Source: Hyphomicrobiales bacterium
GTDB lineage: Bacteria; Pseudomonadota; Alphaproteobacteria; Rhizobiales; Rhizobiaceae
NCBI GenBank assembly: GCA_011087745.1
Contig: JAALLB010000085.1
Location: forward strand, 1 to 7,320
Reading direction: 5' to 3'
DNA: 7,320 nt
Shown here: piece after piece, positions 1-6,981 of the stretch
How the letters are laid out: the number at the start of each line of letters is the position of its first letter
Position numbering within the stretch: position 1 is the stretch's first letter
The notes under the pieces: generated by a model
Told to the model about the DNA's origin: nothing
What the model saw: only the letters and a program-made list of their open reading frames with translations
Databases searched by the model: none
Program-made: the position numbers and the translations under genes

Positions 1-104
1 AGCCTGAAACGTCAACCCCAAATAATCAGATTTTCAAGGACTCGGAGTATAAAGTGCTAAAAGCGACAACGGCAAAAGAAATTCATGCTGGTTTAAAGCT
101 GAGC
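1..104. other. left-edge segment with no supported gene
   Basis: Downstream of apt. On the minus strand every frame is closed by stops or lacks a start with a ribosome binding site. On the plus strand one frame (from base 3) stays open to a TGA at 138-140, overlapping the apt 3' end by about 36 bases. It could be the tail of a gene entering from the left, but its translation shows no motif I recognise. No terminator hairpin for apt is evident here. Confidence 0.4.
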
Positions 105-651
105 TTAATGCCCTTCAAACTCAACCAGAGTACGAACTGAAATACCCATATCACGAAGCTTTTGACGACCGCCAAGTTCTGGCAATCAATAATAAAGCAA
201 GCGCCCATTATTTCTGCATCCAACTTGCGAAGAAGGCTGACAGAAGCCTCTGCAGTACCCCCAGTTGCGATCAGATCATCAACCAGTAATAAACCCTGCT
301 CCCTGGCGCAAATGCATCACGGTGTATCTCAAGTTCATCCGTCCCATACTCTAATTCATATTCAATCGATATTGAATCTGATGGCAGTTTGCCTTTTTTG
401 CGAATTGGCACAAATCCACACGAAAGCTGGTGAGCCATGGCACCACCAAGAATAAATCCGCGAGCTTCAATTCCAGCAATAAAATCAATTTGAGCGCCGC
501 TATAGGGATGGACTAACTCATCAATTGAACGTCTGAAAGCAGAAGCATCGCTCAAAAGCGTCGTTATATCACGAAATATGATACCCTCTTTTGGGTAATC
601 CGGTATTGCGGGAATTGCTTGTTCTAATTGCTGACGCAATGAATGTGGCAT
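105..651 (-). pseudogene. apt: adenine phosphoribosyltransferase, disrupted by two frameshifts
   Basis: APRT condenses adenine with PRPP to give AMP and pyrophosphate in the cytosolic purine salvage pathway. The intact first frame (ATG at 651, GGGGA Shine-Dalgarno at 661-665, 9-nt spacing) gives about 120 residues with the family's DYPKEGIIFRDITTLL and GIEARGFILGGA segments and RKKGKLP. The frame then breaks at about 290-291, inside the strand leading to the PRPP loop. The loop itself (LLVDDLIATGGTAEAS) continues in another frame, consistent with a 2-nt insertion (or 1-nt loss). A second break lies at about 183-184, where one base is missing between FIID and PELGGRQKL. The third frame ends with RTLVEFEGH and TAA at 105-107, the normal family C-terminus. 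Restored length would be about 181 residues, as expected. As written, translation stops after 126 residues and lacks the catalytic PRPP-binding loop, so the product should be inactive. Identity is secure; whether the lesions are real or sequencing errors is open. Confidence 0.93.
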
Positions 652-681
652 AAAATTCTGTCCCCGACTAAATATAAAGTT

Positions 682-695
682 GCACTTTTAAGTGC
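682..695. promoter_or_regulatory. short inverted repeat in the divergent apt/lipoprotein promoter region
   Basis: In the 108-bp gap between the divergent genes there is an inverted repeat, GCACTT-TT-AAGTGC (6-bp arms, 2-nt centre). A TTGCAC hexamer overlaps its left side and recurs at about 706-711. It could be an operator or simply part of AT-rich promoter DNA. On the minus strand a TATATT-like -10 lies just downstream, toward apt. No regulator family is recognisable from so short a site. Confidence 0.25.
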
Positions 696-748
696 CTTCG
701 AATTATTGCACCTTAATACCGTGATTAGTTTTTAAAAACAAACCTGCT

Positions 749-753
749 GGGGA
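749..753 (+). promoter_or_regulatory. ribosome binding site of the lipoprotein gene
   Basis: GGGGA lies 6 nt before the ATG at 760 and fixes that start; the resulting N-terminus is a proper lipoprotein signal. Confidence 0.6.
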
Positions 754-759
754 TAATTC

Positions 760-1314
760 ATGTTGAGATATGCTGGGATAATTTCAATTTCATTATTGGC
801 TGCGTGTTCACAAACCGCAGAAAAAATCGAAACCGCTGCAAACAGGTCAACCACCAGTTGGTCACTTGGAAAACAATATTCTCGCGTTGCAGCTCTTGGA
901 AATTCACCACTTGATCAACTAGCCGTTGATCAAACCGGATTTGGCCAGCTTATTGGCCAGTCACAACTCACTGATGGCACAACAATCTACAGGCACATTG
1001 CACCTTCAGCAGAAACTGAGTCCTATTCTGACTTCGGCGGGCTTGCTGCCAGCAATGAGCAGGTAACAAACTATCGCTTATCATATTTTAAAGTTGGGCA
1101 AGATGGCATTGTTAAAGACTGGGCAACCGGCAAGGCATCCAGCAGCATAAGCTCGTGCGTAAGTTTCATTGCCGGGATTTTTCAAAAATTCACCGAGCAA
1201 GCAAGGGTTAATCAAGCCGTAGAAATTTATGATAGCCTGGTGAGAACGAGCGCTGGTGGAACAATCGCTCAATGGGGAAGCATACTCCAACCCACTGCAA
1301 TTCTTCAAAACTAG
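760..1314 (+). CDS. small predicted lipoprotein of unknown function
   Basis: I do not recognise a characterised family. The 184-residue product begins with a short hydrophobic signal (residues 5-15) ending in the lipobox LAAC, so Cys16 would be lipidated and the mature protein anchored to a membrane, probably the outer membrane. No membrane helix follows. Residues about 45-75 read like the 'LGNSPLDQL...GFGQLI...LTDGTTIYR' pattern, and a later segment reads 'YFKVGQDGIVKDWATG'. This alternation (helix, glycine turn, 'DG' hairpin, then a strand with 'DGIV') resembles the small alpha/beta fold of BamE/SmpA-like lipoproteins, but that is inference from pattern only. It is divergent from apt and converges on petC, sharing a terminator with it. 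A clear Shine-Dalgarno precedes the start. An accidental ORF is unlikely given the signal peptide, the Shine-Dalgarno and the terminator immediately after the stop. Confidence 0.8.
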   Translation: MLRYAGIISISLLAACSQTAEKIETAANRSTTSWSLGKQYSRVAALGNSPLDQLAVDQTGFGQLIGQSQLTDGTTIYRHIAPSAETESYSDFGGLAASNEQVTNYRLSYFKVGQDGIVKDWATGKASSSISSCVSFIAGIFQKFTEQARVNQAVEIYDSLVRTSAGGTIAQWGSILQPTAILQN

Positions 1315-1321
1315 AAACAAA

Positions 1322-1348
1322 AAAAGGCCTCCCAGTGGGAGGCCTTTT
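1322..1348. terminator. bidirectional intrinsic terminator between the lipoprotein gene and petC
   Basis: A 12-bp perfect stem (1322-1333 with 1337-1348, core GGCCTCCC/GGGAGGCC, 3-nt loop AGT) lies 8 bases after the lipoprotein stop and 20 bases beyond the petC stop. Read on the plus strand it ends in TTTT. Read on the minus strand it runs into a longer T tract (the A run at 1319-1325). It can therefore stop both converging transcripts, with the stronger U tract facing the pet operon. Confidence 0.9.
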
Positions 1349-1367
1349 GACTAGTCATTCGACTAAA

Positions 1368-2189
1368 TTAGTCTTTCTTCAAAGCCGCAAAAACTTGCTT
1401 CTTTGTAAGGTAGAGCAACACGGATAAAATCAGCAAAAAGATTATGACTTTAAAGCCAAGTTGCTTGCGCTCAATCAAATAAGGCTCCGCAGCCCATGTC
1501 ATAAACGCGGTTACATCTTTGGCTTGCTGATCCAAAGTGGATTCGGTACCGTCATCCAACGGAGGCGCCATTGCAAGCGCTTTACCAGCGATGAAATATG
1601 GATTGTAGTATGTACCTTCAGCTACTTCATGTCCCTCAGGTGCATCTTTATAGCCTGTCAGAAGCGAGTAAATGTAGTCAGACCCGTTTTCACCATACAA
1701 TGTGAAGACATCGAAAATAAATGTTGGGAAACCACGCTCCGGCGCACGCGCTTTTGCAAGCAATGAGAAGTCTGGCGGGGCAGCACCATTGTTAAGGGCT
1801 GCAGCTTCCGCTGTATTAGCGTAAGGGCCAGGAATTCTATCCGCAGCCACCGCAACACGTTCAAACATTTCACCATCAGCATTGGGGCCATCAATGACTT
1901 CAAACTCGGCAGCAATAGCTTTTACTTCCGCCTCAGAGAAACCGATTTCTCTCAGGTTACGGAAAGAAAGAAGATCAATTGAGTGACAAGAAGCACAAAC
2001 TTCTGCATAGATTTTATAGCCGCGTTGTAACTGGCCTAAGTCCCACTTGCCAAACGGACCAGAAAAGCTCCAATCTACTTCGCGCGGTTTGTTAACCGGA
2101 TATTCGCTAGCAGCAAATGCAGCTGTTGCGCCCAACCCTATACCAAGGGCAAGACCTACAGCTGCTAATTTAGAGATTATAGTTTTCAT
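1368..2189 (-). CDS. petC: cytochrome c1 of the bc1 complex
   Basis: The 273-residue haem c subunit of quinol:cytochrome c oxidoreductase takes electrons from the Rieske cluster and passes them to soluble cytochrome c at the periplasmic face. Residues 1-27 are a Sec signal peptide (MKTIISK, hydrophobic core, cleavage after AFA). Haem is attached at CASCH (65-69), with His69 as fifth ligand. Met207 in 'KALAMAPPL' is the expected sixth ligand. The C-terminal anchor helix spans about 244-262, followed by a lysine-rich cytoplasmic tail. The ATG at 2189 is chosen because it gives the signal peptide and has GGGGA at 2199-2203. The reading frame stays open upstream to 2417, but that extension lies inside petB and has no export signal. 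It is the last gene of petA-petB-petC, 19 nt after petB, and is followed by a strong terminator. Intact and typical in length. Confidence 0.97.
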   Translation of the reverse strand: MKTIISKLAAVGLALGIGLGATAAFAASEYPVNKPREVDWSFSGPFGKWDLGQLQRGYKIYAEVCASCHSIDLLSFRNLREIGFSEAEVKAIAAEFEVIDGPNADGEMFERVAVAADRIPGPYANTAEAAALNNGAAPPDFSLLAKARAPERGFPTFIFDVFTLYGENGSDYIYSLLTGYKDAPEGHEVAEGTYYNPYFIAGKALAMAPPLDDGTESTLDQQAKDVTAFMTWAAEPYLIERKQLGFKVIIFLLILSVLLYLTKKQVFAALKKD

Positions 2190-2208
2190 TTTATTATTTC
2201 CCCAAAAA

Positions 2209-3519
2209 TTATTCTGCAGGTTGTGCTGAACTAGCACTGCCCAATTTTGCATTTCCAGCCAGTACTGCATCAGCAATACTCGGCGGAACCTTGCTTGGCT
2301 TCTCGTACCAGCCAAGGAAAGGCAGGATGATGATGAAGTGTGCAAAGTAATATGCAGTGAAGATTTGCGATAACACCGTATAGATACCTTCCGCAGGACG
2401 CGAACCAAGATATCCAAGAATAATGGTTACCACTACGAATACCCAGAAGAAGAACCTGAACATTGGGCGGTAGCTACCTGAACGTACCTTGGATGTATCC
2501 AACCATGGCAACACAAACAGGATCGCGATCGAACCAAACATTGCAAGAACGCCGCCAAGTTTTGAGTCAATCAACACGATATCGGTAAATGGAATACCGA
2601 TGTTAAATGTAATAGCTCGAAGGATCGCATAGAACGGCAAGAAGTACCATTCAGGAACAATATGCGCCGGGGTCTTCAGTGCATCAGCCTTGACGTAGTT
2701 GTCAGGGTGACCAAGGAAGTCTGGCAGATAGAAGATAAACCAAGCAAATACAACCATGAAGAGTACAACCGCTAAAGCATCTTTAATTGTCGCAAACGGT
2801 GTGAAAGGAACTGTTTCCTTCTTCATGTTTTTAACTTCAACACCTGTTGGGTTTGTTTGACCCGTAACGTGCAAGGCCCATACGTGAAGAACAACAACAC
2901 CTGCAATCATAAATGGAAGTAGGTAATGCAAGGAGAAGAAACGGTTTAGAGTTGCATTATCAACCGCAAAACCACCCAGCAGCCATTCTTGAATACCAAG
3001 ACCAATTAGTGGAATGGCAGAGAAGAAACCTGTGATAACGGTTGCACCCCAGAAGCTCATTTGACCCCAAGGAAGTACATAGCCCATAAAGGCTGTTGCC
3101 ATCATTAGAAAGAATATAAGAACACCCAGGATCCAGAGCACTTCGCGTGGCTCTTTATAAGAACCATAATACATGCCGCGGAAAATATGGATGTACACTG
3201 CCACAAAGAACATCGATGCACCGTTTGAGTGCACGCTTCTGATAAGCCACCCATAGTTCACATTACGCTCAATGTGTTCAACGCTATCAAATGCAAGCTG
3301 TGTTGATGCCGCATAATGCATTGCAAGCGTTACACCTGTCAGGATCATGACAATCAACATGACTGATAAGATCGCTCCAAATGTGTACCAGCCGTTCAGG
3401 TTGCGAGGAACCGGATAAGCTATAAAACTGTCATAAACCAAACGAGGCAAAGGAAGACGTGAGTCAAGCCATTTACCAACACCGCTGCTTGGAACGTATT
3501 CTGAATGTCCACCACTCAT
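2209..3519 (-). CDS. petB: cytochrome b of the bc1 complex
   Basis: The 436-residue, eight-helix membrane subunit of complex III binds haems bL and bH and forms the Qo and Qi quinol/quinone sites. The four haem-ligand histidines are present as two pairs 14 residues apart: His97/His111 and His198/His212. The Qo-site PEWY motif is at 289-292 in 'VPEWYFLPFYAILRAI'. The N-terminal amphipathic region and 'YPVPRNLNGWYTFG' are typical of full-length bacterial/mitochondrial cytochrome b, not the split b6/subunit IV form. The alanine-rich C-terminal tail (about 412-436) is a variable extension. An AGAGGA ribosome binding site at 3529-3534 precedes the ATG by 9 nt. It lies between petA and petC with 19-nt gaps on each side, so the three genes should be one transcript. 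No lesions seen. The name fbcB or cytB is used for the same gene in some alphaproteobacteria. Confidence 0.98.
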   Translation of the reverse strand: MSGGHSEYVPSSGVGKWLDSRLPLPRLVYDSFIAYPVPRNLNGWYTFGAILSVMLIVMILTGVTLAMHYAASTQLAFDSVEHIERNVNYGWLIRSVHSNGASMFFVAVYIHIFRGMYYGSYKEPREVLWILGVLIFFLMMATAFMGYVLPWGQMSFWGATVITGFFSAIPLIGLGIQEWLLGGFAVDNATLNRFFSLHYLLPFMIAGVVVLHVWALHVTGQTNPTGVEVKNMKKETVPFTPFATIKDALAVVLFMVVFAWFIFYLPDFLGHPDNYVKADALKTPAHIVPEWYFLPFYAILRAITFNIGIPFTDIVLIDSKLGGVLAMFGSIAILFVLPWLDTSKVRSGSYRPMFRFFFWVFVVVTIILGYLGSRPAEGIYTVLSQIFTAYYFAHFIIILPFLGWYEKPSKVPPSIADAVLAGNAKLGSASSAQPAE

Positions 3520-3538
3520 AATATTAAATCCTCTTCCC

Positions 3539-4108
3539 TTAACCGATTTTTATTGTGCTGTCAGAAACGAACTCAAACGGAGGAATAGCTAGATTCTCCG
3601 GAGCAGGACCTTTTCTGATTCGACCAGCAGTATCATAGTGTGAACCGTGACATGGACAGAACCAGCCGCCGAAATCACCCGCAAGACCAACTGGAACACA
3701 ACCAAGGTGGGTACAAGAACCAACCATAACAATCCAGTTCTCCTTACCTTCACCTGCAGAACGGTTTACGTCCGTTGCAGGTTCCTCTGCCGCATTGGCA
3801 TTACGAGCTAATGGATCCTTGAGTTCAACGATCTCAACCGAATTTGCTTCCTCAACTTCCTGAGATGTTCGGTTACGAATGAAAACAGGCTTGCCGCGCC
3901 ATTTTACTGTAATCGCCTGACCAGGCTCAATTGAAGAAACATCAACTTCGATTGAAGCAAGAGCACGTGTAGATGCGTCTGGTGACATTTGGTTCACAAG
4001 AGGCCATACAACTGCGCCTGCGCCTACTGCACCCATTGCACCTGTTGCAATGTATAGGAAGTCCCGGCGAGTAGGTTCCGGTGTTCTAGGTTTTTTCTTG
4101 GCTGCCAC
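3539..4108 (-). CDS. petA: Rieske iron-sulfur subunit of the bc1 complex
   Basis: The 189-residue high-potential [2Fe-2S] subunit oxidises quinol at the Qo site and swings to reduce cytochrome c1. A twin-arginine motif (TRRDFLY, residues 13-19) precedes one hydrophobic segment (about 20-38) that exports the folded protein and stays as the membrane anchor. Cluster box 1 is CTHLGC (132-137) and box 2 is CPCHGSHYD (151-159). Ligands are Cys132, His134, Cys151 and His154, with Cys137-Cys153 as the disulfide. The start is GTG at 4106-4108: no in-frame ATG exists upstream before a TAG stop, and AAAGGA (4117-4122) lies 8 nt away. First gene of the operon; a candidate promoter lies about 110 bp upstream. 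Length and motifs are normal for the family. Confidence 0.97.
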   Translation of the reverse strand: MAAKKKPRTPEPTRRDFLYIATGAMGAVGAGAVVWPLVNQMSPDASTRALASIEVDVSSIEPGQAITVKWRGKPVFIRNRTSQEVEEANSVEIVELKDPLARNANAAEEPATDVNRSAGEGKENWIVMVGSCTHLGCVPVGLAGDFGGWFCPCHGSHYDTAGRIRKGPAPENLAIPPFEFVSDSTIKIG

Positions 4109-4386
4109 GGAAGGTGTCCTTTCAGATTGCTAACGAGAATTTAAGCTTTTCACATGAACATACAAAAAGCCATAGATTCTCACACAAGAATTTACGTTGC
4201 TTTGATTCTATTCCTCCCTTTATAATGTGTCCAGATAGATTGTAAAAAAATGGCAGTTTGTCGCGGTATATTTTGGGTATAAACTGATAAAATTGAATGT
4301 TGGGCTGGTCATTACCCCAAATAGCTCCAATTATGGGCCTTCATCCCTATCCCACCACCCCAAAAAGAAACCAATAAGCAATACTC
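4109..4386. other. divergent intergenic region between petA and the TauE-like gene
   Basis: This 278-bp AT-rich gap carries no convincing gene on either strand. It must hold the promoters of both the pet operon (leftward) and the membrane-protein/uup pair (rightward). The pet side has a leader of roughly 100 nt containing an isolated purine-rich AGGGAGG stretch (minus strand, near 4214-4220) not followed by a usable start. On the plus side several TATA-like hexamers occur around 4266-4290, but none has a well-spaced -35 partner. An ATG at 4333 in frame with the downstream gene is blocked by TAA at 4375-4377. Confidence 0.5.
4219..4246 (-). promoter_or_regulatory. candidate sigma-70-type promoter of petABC
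   Basis: Reading leftward, a TTTACA hexamer (4241-4246) is followed after 16 nt by TATAAA (4219-4224), close to the housekeeping consensus. This predicts a leader of about 100 nt before the petA GTG. Assigned from hexamer match and spacing only. Confidence 0.4.
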
Positions 4387-5271
4387 ATGGCGATCGAAAT
4401 CATTCTAATGTTATTTTTGGCAGGTTTTGTGGCTGGCGGCATAAATGCGCTGGCTGGTGGAGCAACATTACTGACCTTTCCAATGTTAATGGCAGCAGGC
4501 CTGCCACCAACCATTGCCAATGCCTCCAATTTTGTTGCTGTTTTACCCGGAAATGCCGCTACAATACCAGCTTATGCAAAAGAGCTAAAGGGCTATAAAA
4601 CAGAGGCTTACCGGCTGGTTGCCGCAAGTCTTGCCGGTGGAGCTATTGGCTACATTTTCCTGGTTTACCGCACAGATAATTTCTTTTTGGAGATAGTCCC
4701 CTGGCTAATTTTAACGGCTACTCTTCTTTATGCTTTTGGTGGCCGTATCAATGAATTCATTTCCAAACGCAACCAAGGCAAAGCGATTGCTGAAGGCTGG
4801 CCTGGTTATTTCCTGATGTTTTTGTTTGCAATCTACGAAGGATATTTTGGTGCAGGGTTGGGCGTTATCACCCTCGCAGTCCTTAAAATGATAGGCTACG
4901 CTGATTTTCACGAGGCTAACGCACTCAAAAACCTGACAAATACTGCCGTAAGCTTATTGGGTGTTGGAATTTTCGCCTATAGCGGCCTTATTGCCTGGCC
5001 ACATGCATTGGTTATGATGGCCGGAGCAGCAATTGGTGGATACGCAAGTGCCTACTACGTCAAGTGCCTACTACGTAAAGCGCATTCCACAAGTATTATT
5101 GACCAATACGGTTATTGTCCTCGGATTTGCCCTTTCCGCCTATTATTTTTACAAATAAGCAGTTATCTCCTAATCCATGGCAGCACCGATATTATTTCTG
5201 GAAGACATTCACCTCACCTTTGGGGGCACTCCCCTGTTGGAAGGCGCAAACCTGTCTGTTCATCCCAATGA
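4387..5271 (+). CDS. TauE/SafE (DUF81)-type membrane transporter with frameshifted C-terminus
   Basis: Members of this family are integral inner-membrane proteins proposed to move sulfite, sulfonates or other organic anions; the substrate here cannot be told. The N-terminal repeat has the family's 'GFVAGGINALAGGATLLTFP' pattern (13-32), and the second half has 'EGYFGAGLGVITLAVLK' (151-167). Predicted helices fall near 5-25, 33-55, 74-95, 100-118, 138-165, 182-199 and 204-222. At codon 220 a perfect 16-bp tandem duplication shifts the frame, so the present ORF ends in about 68 unrelated residues and overruns the start of uup. Removing one repeat copy restores a 251-residue protein ending at TAA 5156-5158, with a last helix TVIVLGFALSAYYFYK, the expected family end and length. 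The ATG at 4387 lacks a strong Shine-Dalgarno, but the nearest upstream in-frame ATG (4333) is cut off by a stop. Family assignment is good; function as written is doubtful because the last helix is lost. Confidence 0.85.
   Translation: MAIEIILMLFLAGFVAGGINALAGGATLLTFPMLMAAGLPPTIANASNFVAVLPGNAATIPAYAKELKGYKTEAYRLVAASLAGGAIGYIFLVYRTDNFFLEIVPWLILTATLLYAFGGRINEFISKRNQGKAIAEGWPGYFLMFLFAIYEGYFGAGLGVITLAVLKMIGYADFHEANALKNLTNTAVSLLGVGIFAYSGLIAWPHALVMMAGAAIGGYASAYYVKCLLRKAHSTSIIDQYGYCPRICPFRLLFLQISSYLLIHGSTDIISGRHSPHLWGHSPVGRRKPVCSSQ
5045..5076 (+). repeat. perfect 16-bp tandem duplication inside the TauE-like gene
   Basis: The unit CAAGTGCCTACTACGT occurs at 5045-5060 and again immediately at 5061-5076 with no mismatch. 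Because 16 is not a multiple of three it shifts the frame by one. Reading straight from the first copy into the sequence after the second gives a normal TauE-family C-terminus, so the duplication appears to be a recent event in an otherwise well-conserved gene. Confidence 0.97.
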
Positions 5272-6979
5272 TAAAATCTGCCTTGTTGGTCGAAATGGTT
5301 CCGGCAAATCCACTTTGATGAAAATTGCTGCCGGTCATATCGAATCAGATAAAGGTGAACGTTTTGTCCAACCTGGTACGACCATTCATTACCTGCCCCA
5401 AGAACCGGACATTGCCGGTTTTGAAACCGTAGAAGATTATATTATTGCTGGCCTTGGGCCCCAAGATGATTTGCACACAGCTTTAGCGATGGCAGAAGAG
5501 CTTGGACTTTCTCCGGAATCAAAGACAGCTGAACTATCCGGCGGCGAAACCAGACGCGCTGCCCTGGTGCGCGCGCTGGCACCTCAACACGACATCGTGT
5601 TTTTGGATGAGCCGACCAACCACCTGGATCTGCCAATCATTGAGTGGCTGGAAAACAAACTCCATCAAATTCGTTCAGCACTGGTATTAATCAGCCATGA
5701 CAGACGTTTTCTGGAAAATCTTTCTCAAGAAACAGTATGGATGGACCGTGGCCAATCGCGCAGGTTAAACAAGGGCTTCGCGCATTTTGAAGACTGCCGA
5801 GATGAATTCCTCGAGCAAGAAGAAACGGATCGTCATAAGCTGTCTCGAAAAATCGTGCGAGAAGAACACTGGATAATCCATGGCGTCTCTGGCAGGCGCA
5901 AGCGCAACATGCGTCGGGTCAAGGAACTGGCTGGTCTTCGTCAAACAAAAGCCAGCGAACGCAAAGTTGCCGGCGGCGTCAACATAACTATGGCGGAAGG
6001 CGAAACTTCAGGCAAATTGGTGGCAAAACTCTTTGGTATCTCGAAATCATATGATGATCGCAAAATTGTCGACAATCTTTCAACAATTATCTCACGTGGC
6101 GCCAGGGTTGGCATTGTGGGTCCAAATGGTTCCGGCAAGACAACCCTTATCAAAATGATTACTGGTGAGCTTGAACCCGATAACGGCAAGGTAAAGCTTG
6201 GCGTTAATCTGGACACACTCCTCATCGACCAAAAGCGCGAAATGCTTGATCCAGACTGGACGCTGAAAGACGCCATGACCGATGGTACTGGCGATACAGT
6301 CGTCATTGGTGATGAGAGTAAATACGTCTACTCATATATGAAAGACTTCCTGTTTCTGCCAGAACAAGCCCGCACCCCAATTCATGCTTTATCCGGGGGC
6401 GAACGGGGGCGCCTAATGTTGGCGCGAGGACTACGAACCCCGTCAAACTTCCTCGTTCTGGATGAACCAACCAACGATCTTGATTTGGAAACACTGGACT
6501 TGTTGCAGGAATTTTTGGCCGATTATCCAGGCACCGTTTTACTCGTAAGTCATGATCGGGATTTCCTTGATCGGGTCTGCACTTCAGTTATTGCTTCACA
6601 AGGGGATGGCATCTGGACTGAATATGCTGGCGGTTATTCGGATATGCTTGCTCAACGCGGGACACCTTCAACACCTAACGTTCCAAAATCCAAACCAAAA
6701 CAAAAGCAAAAAACAAAATCGGACGAACCAAAGGAACAAACCGATAAACTTACTTTCAAACAGCAACACGCTTTGAAGACCCTGCCAAAAGAAATTGAAC
6801 GTCTAGAGTTTGAAATCAACAAGCTTCAAACCGCTTTGGCAAAACCAGGCCTGTATGATACCGAACCCAAAAAGTTCAACGCGTGGGCTGGCGAACTTGC
6901 AAAACGGGAAGAGCTTCTCTCACAAAAGGAAACAGAGTGGCTGGAGCTCGAAATACTGGCTGAAGAGTATGGCGAATAA
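5177..6979 (+). CDS. uup: ABC-F family ATPase, Uup type
   Basis: ABC-F proteins are cytosolic twin-ATPase proteins without membrane domains that act on ribosomes or, for Uup, also affect transposon excision and branched DNA. The 600-residue product has two complete nucleotide-binding domains. Domain 1: Walker A GRNGSGKST (38-46), signature LSGGE (120-124), Walker B LDEPTNHLD (143-151) and SHD (173-175). Domain 2: Walker A GPNGSGKTT (315-323), LSGGE (405-409), LDEPTNDLD (428-436) and SHD (458-460). The interdomain linker contains EEHWIIHGVSGRRKRNMRR (229-247), typical of alphaproteobacterial Uup. A lysine-rich stretch (about 503-525) leads to a charged C-terminal coiled coil (about 535-598), the Uup-type DNA/ribosome-binding tail. 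Both catalytic glutamates (146 and 431) are present. It starts 18 nt after the ancestral stop of the upstream gene and has a poor ribosome binding site, suggesting translational coupling. Other ABC-F members (EttA, antibiotic-resistance types) fit less well because of the tail. Confidence 0.95.
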   Translation: MAAPILFLEDIHLTFGGTPLLEGANLSVHPNDKICLVGRNGSGKSTLMKIAAGHIESDKGERFVQPGTTIHYLPQEPDIAGFETVEDYIIAGLGPQDDLHTALAMAEELGLSPESKTAELSGGETRRAALVRALAPQHDIVFLDEPTNHLDLPIIEWLENKLHQIRSALVLISHDRRFLENLSQETVWMDRGQSRRLNKGFAHFEDCRDEFLEQEETDRHKLSRKIVREEHWIIHGVSGRRKRNMRRVKELAGLRQTKASERKVAGGVNITMAEGETSGKLVAKLFGISKSYDDRKIVDNLSTIISRGARVGIVGPNGSGKTTLIKMITGELEPDNGKVKLGVNLDTLLIDQKREMLDPDWTLKDAMTDGTGDTVVIGDESKYVYSYMKDFLFLPEQARTPIHALSGGERGRLMLARGLRTPSNFLVLDEPTNDLDLETLDLLQEFLADYPGTVLLVSHDRDFLDRVCTSVIASQGDGIWTEYAGGYSDMLAQRGTPSTPNVPKSKPKQKQKTKSDEPKEQTDKLTFKQQHALKTLPKEIERLEFEINKLQTALAKPGLYDTEPKKFNAWAGELAKREELLSQKETEWLELEILAEEYGE

Positions 6980-6981
6980 GT

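Noticed and set aside
3..140. Plus-strand frame open from the left edge to a TGA at 138-140.
   Set aside because: Short, no recognisable motif, and overlaps the conserved C-terminal codons of apt; possible gene tail but not supportable.
162..455. Plus-strand open frame of 97 codons.
   Set aside because: It is antisense to apt, whose conserved motifs are on the other strand; no ribosome binding site and no recognisable protein pattern.
2190..2417. In-frame N-terminal extension of petC up to an ATG at 2417.
   Set aside because: It lies wholly on the 3' end of petB apart from the short gap, has no export signal, and would bury the good Sec signal peptide that starts at 2189 behind a clear ribosome binding site.
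4109..4190. Possible leader peptide on the minus strand between the pet promoter and petA.
   Set aside because: A frame of about 21 codons from TTG exists, but the purine-rich AGGGAGG lies too far upstream and the peptide has no regulatory codon pattern.
4293..4598. Plus-strand open frame overlapping the start of the TauE-like gene.
   Set aside because: Out of frame with the conserved membrane protein; low-complexity translation with no family signal; a shadow frame.
5941..6306. 121-codon minus-strand frame inside uup.
   Set aside because: Fully antisense to the second ATPase domain, whose Walker and signature motifs are unambiguous on the plus strand.
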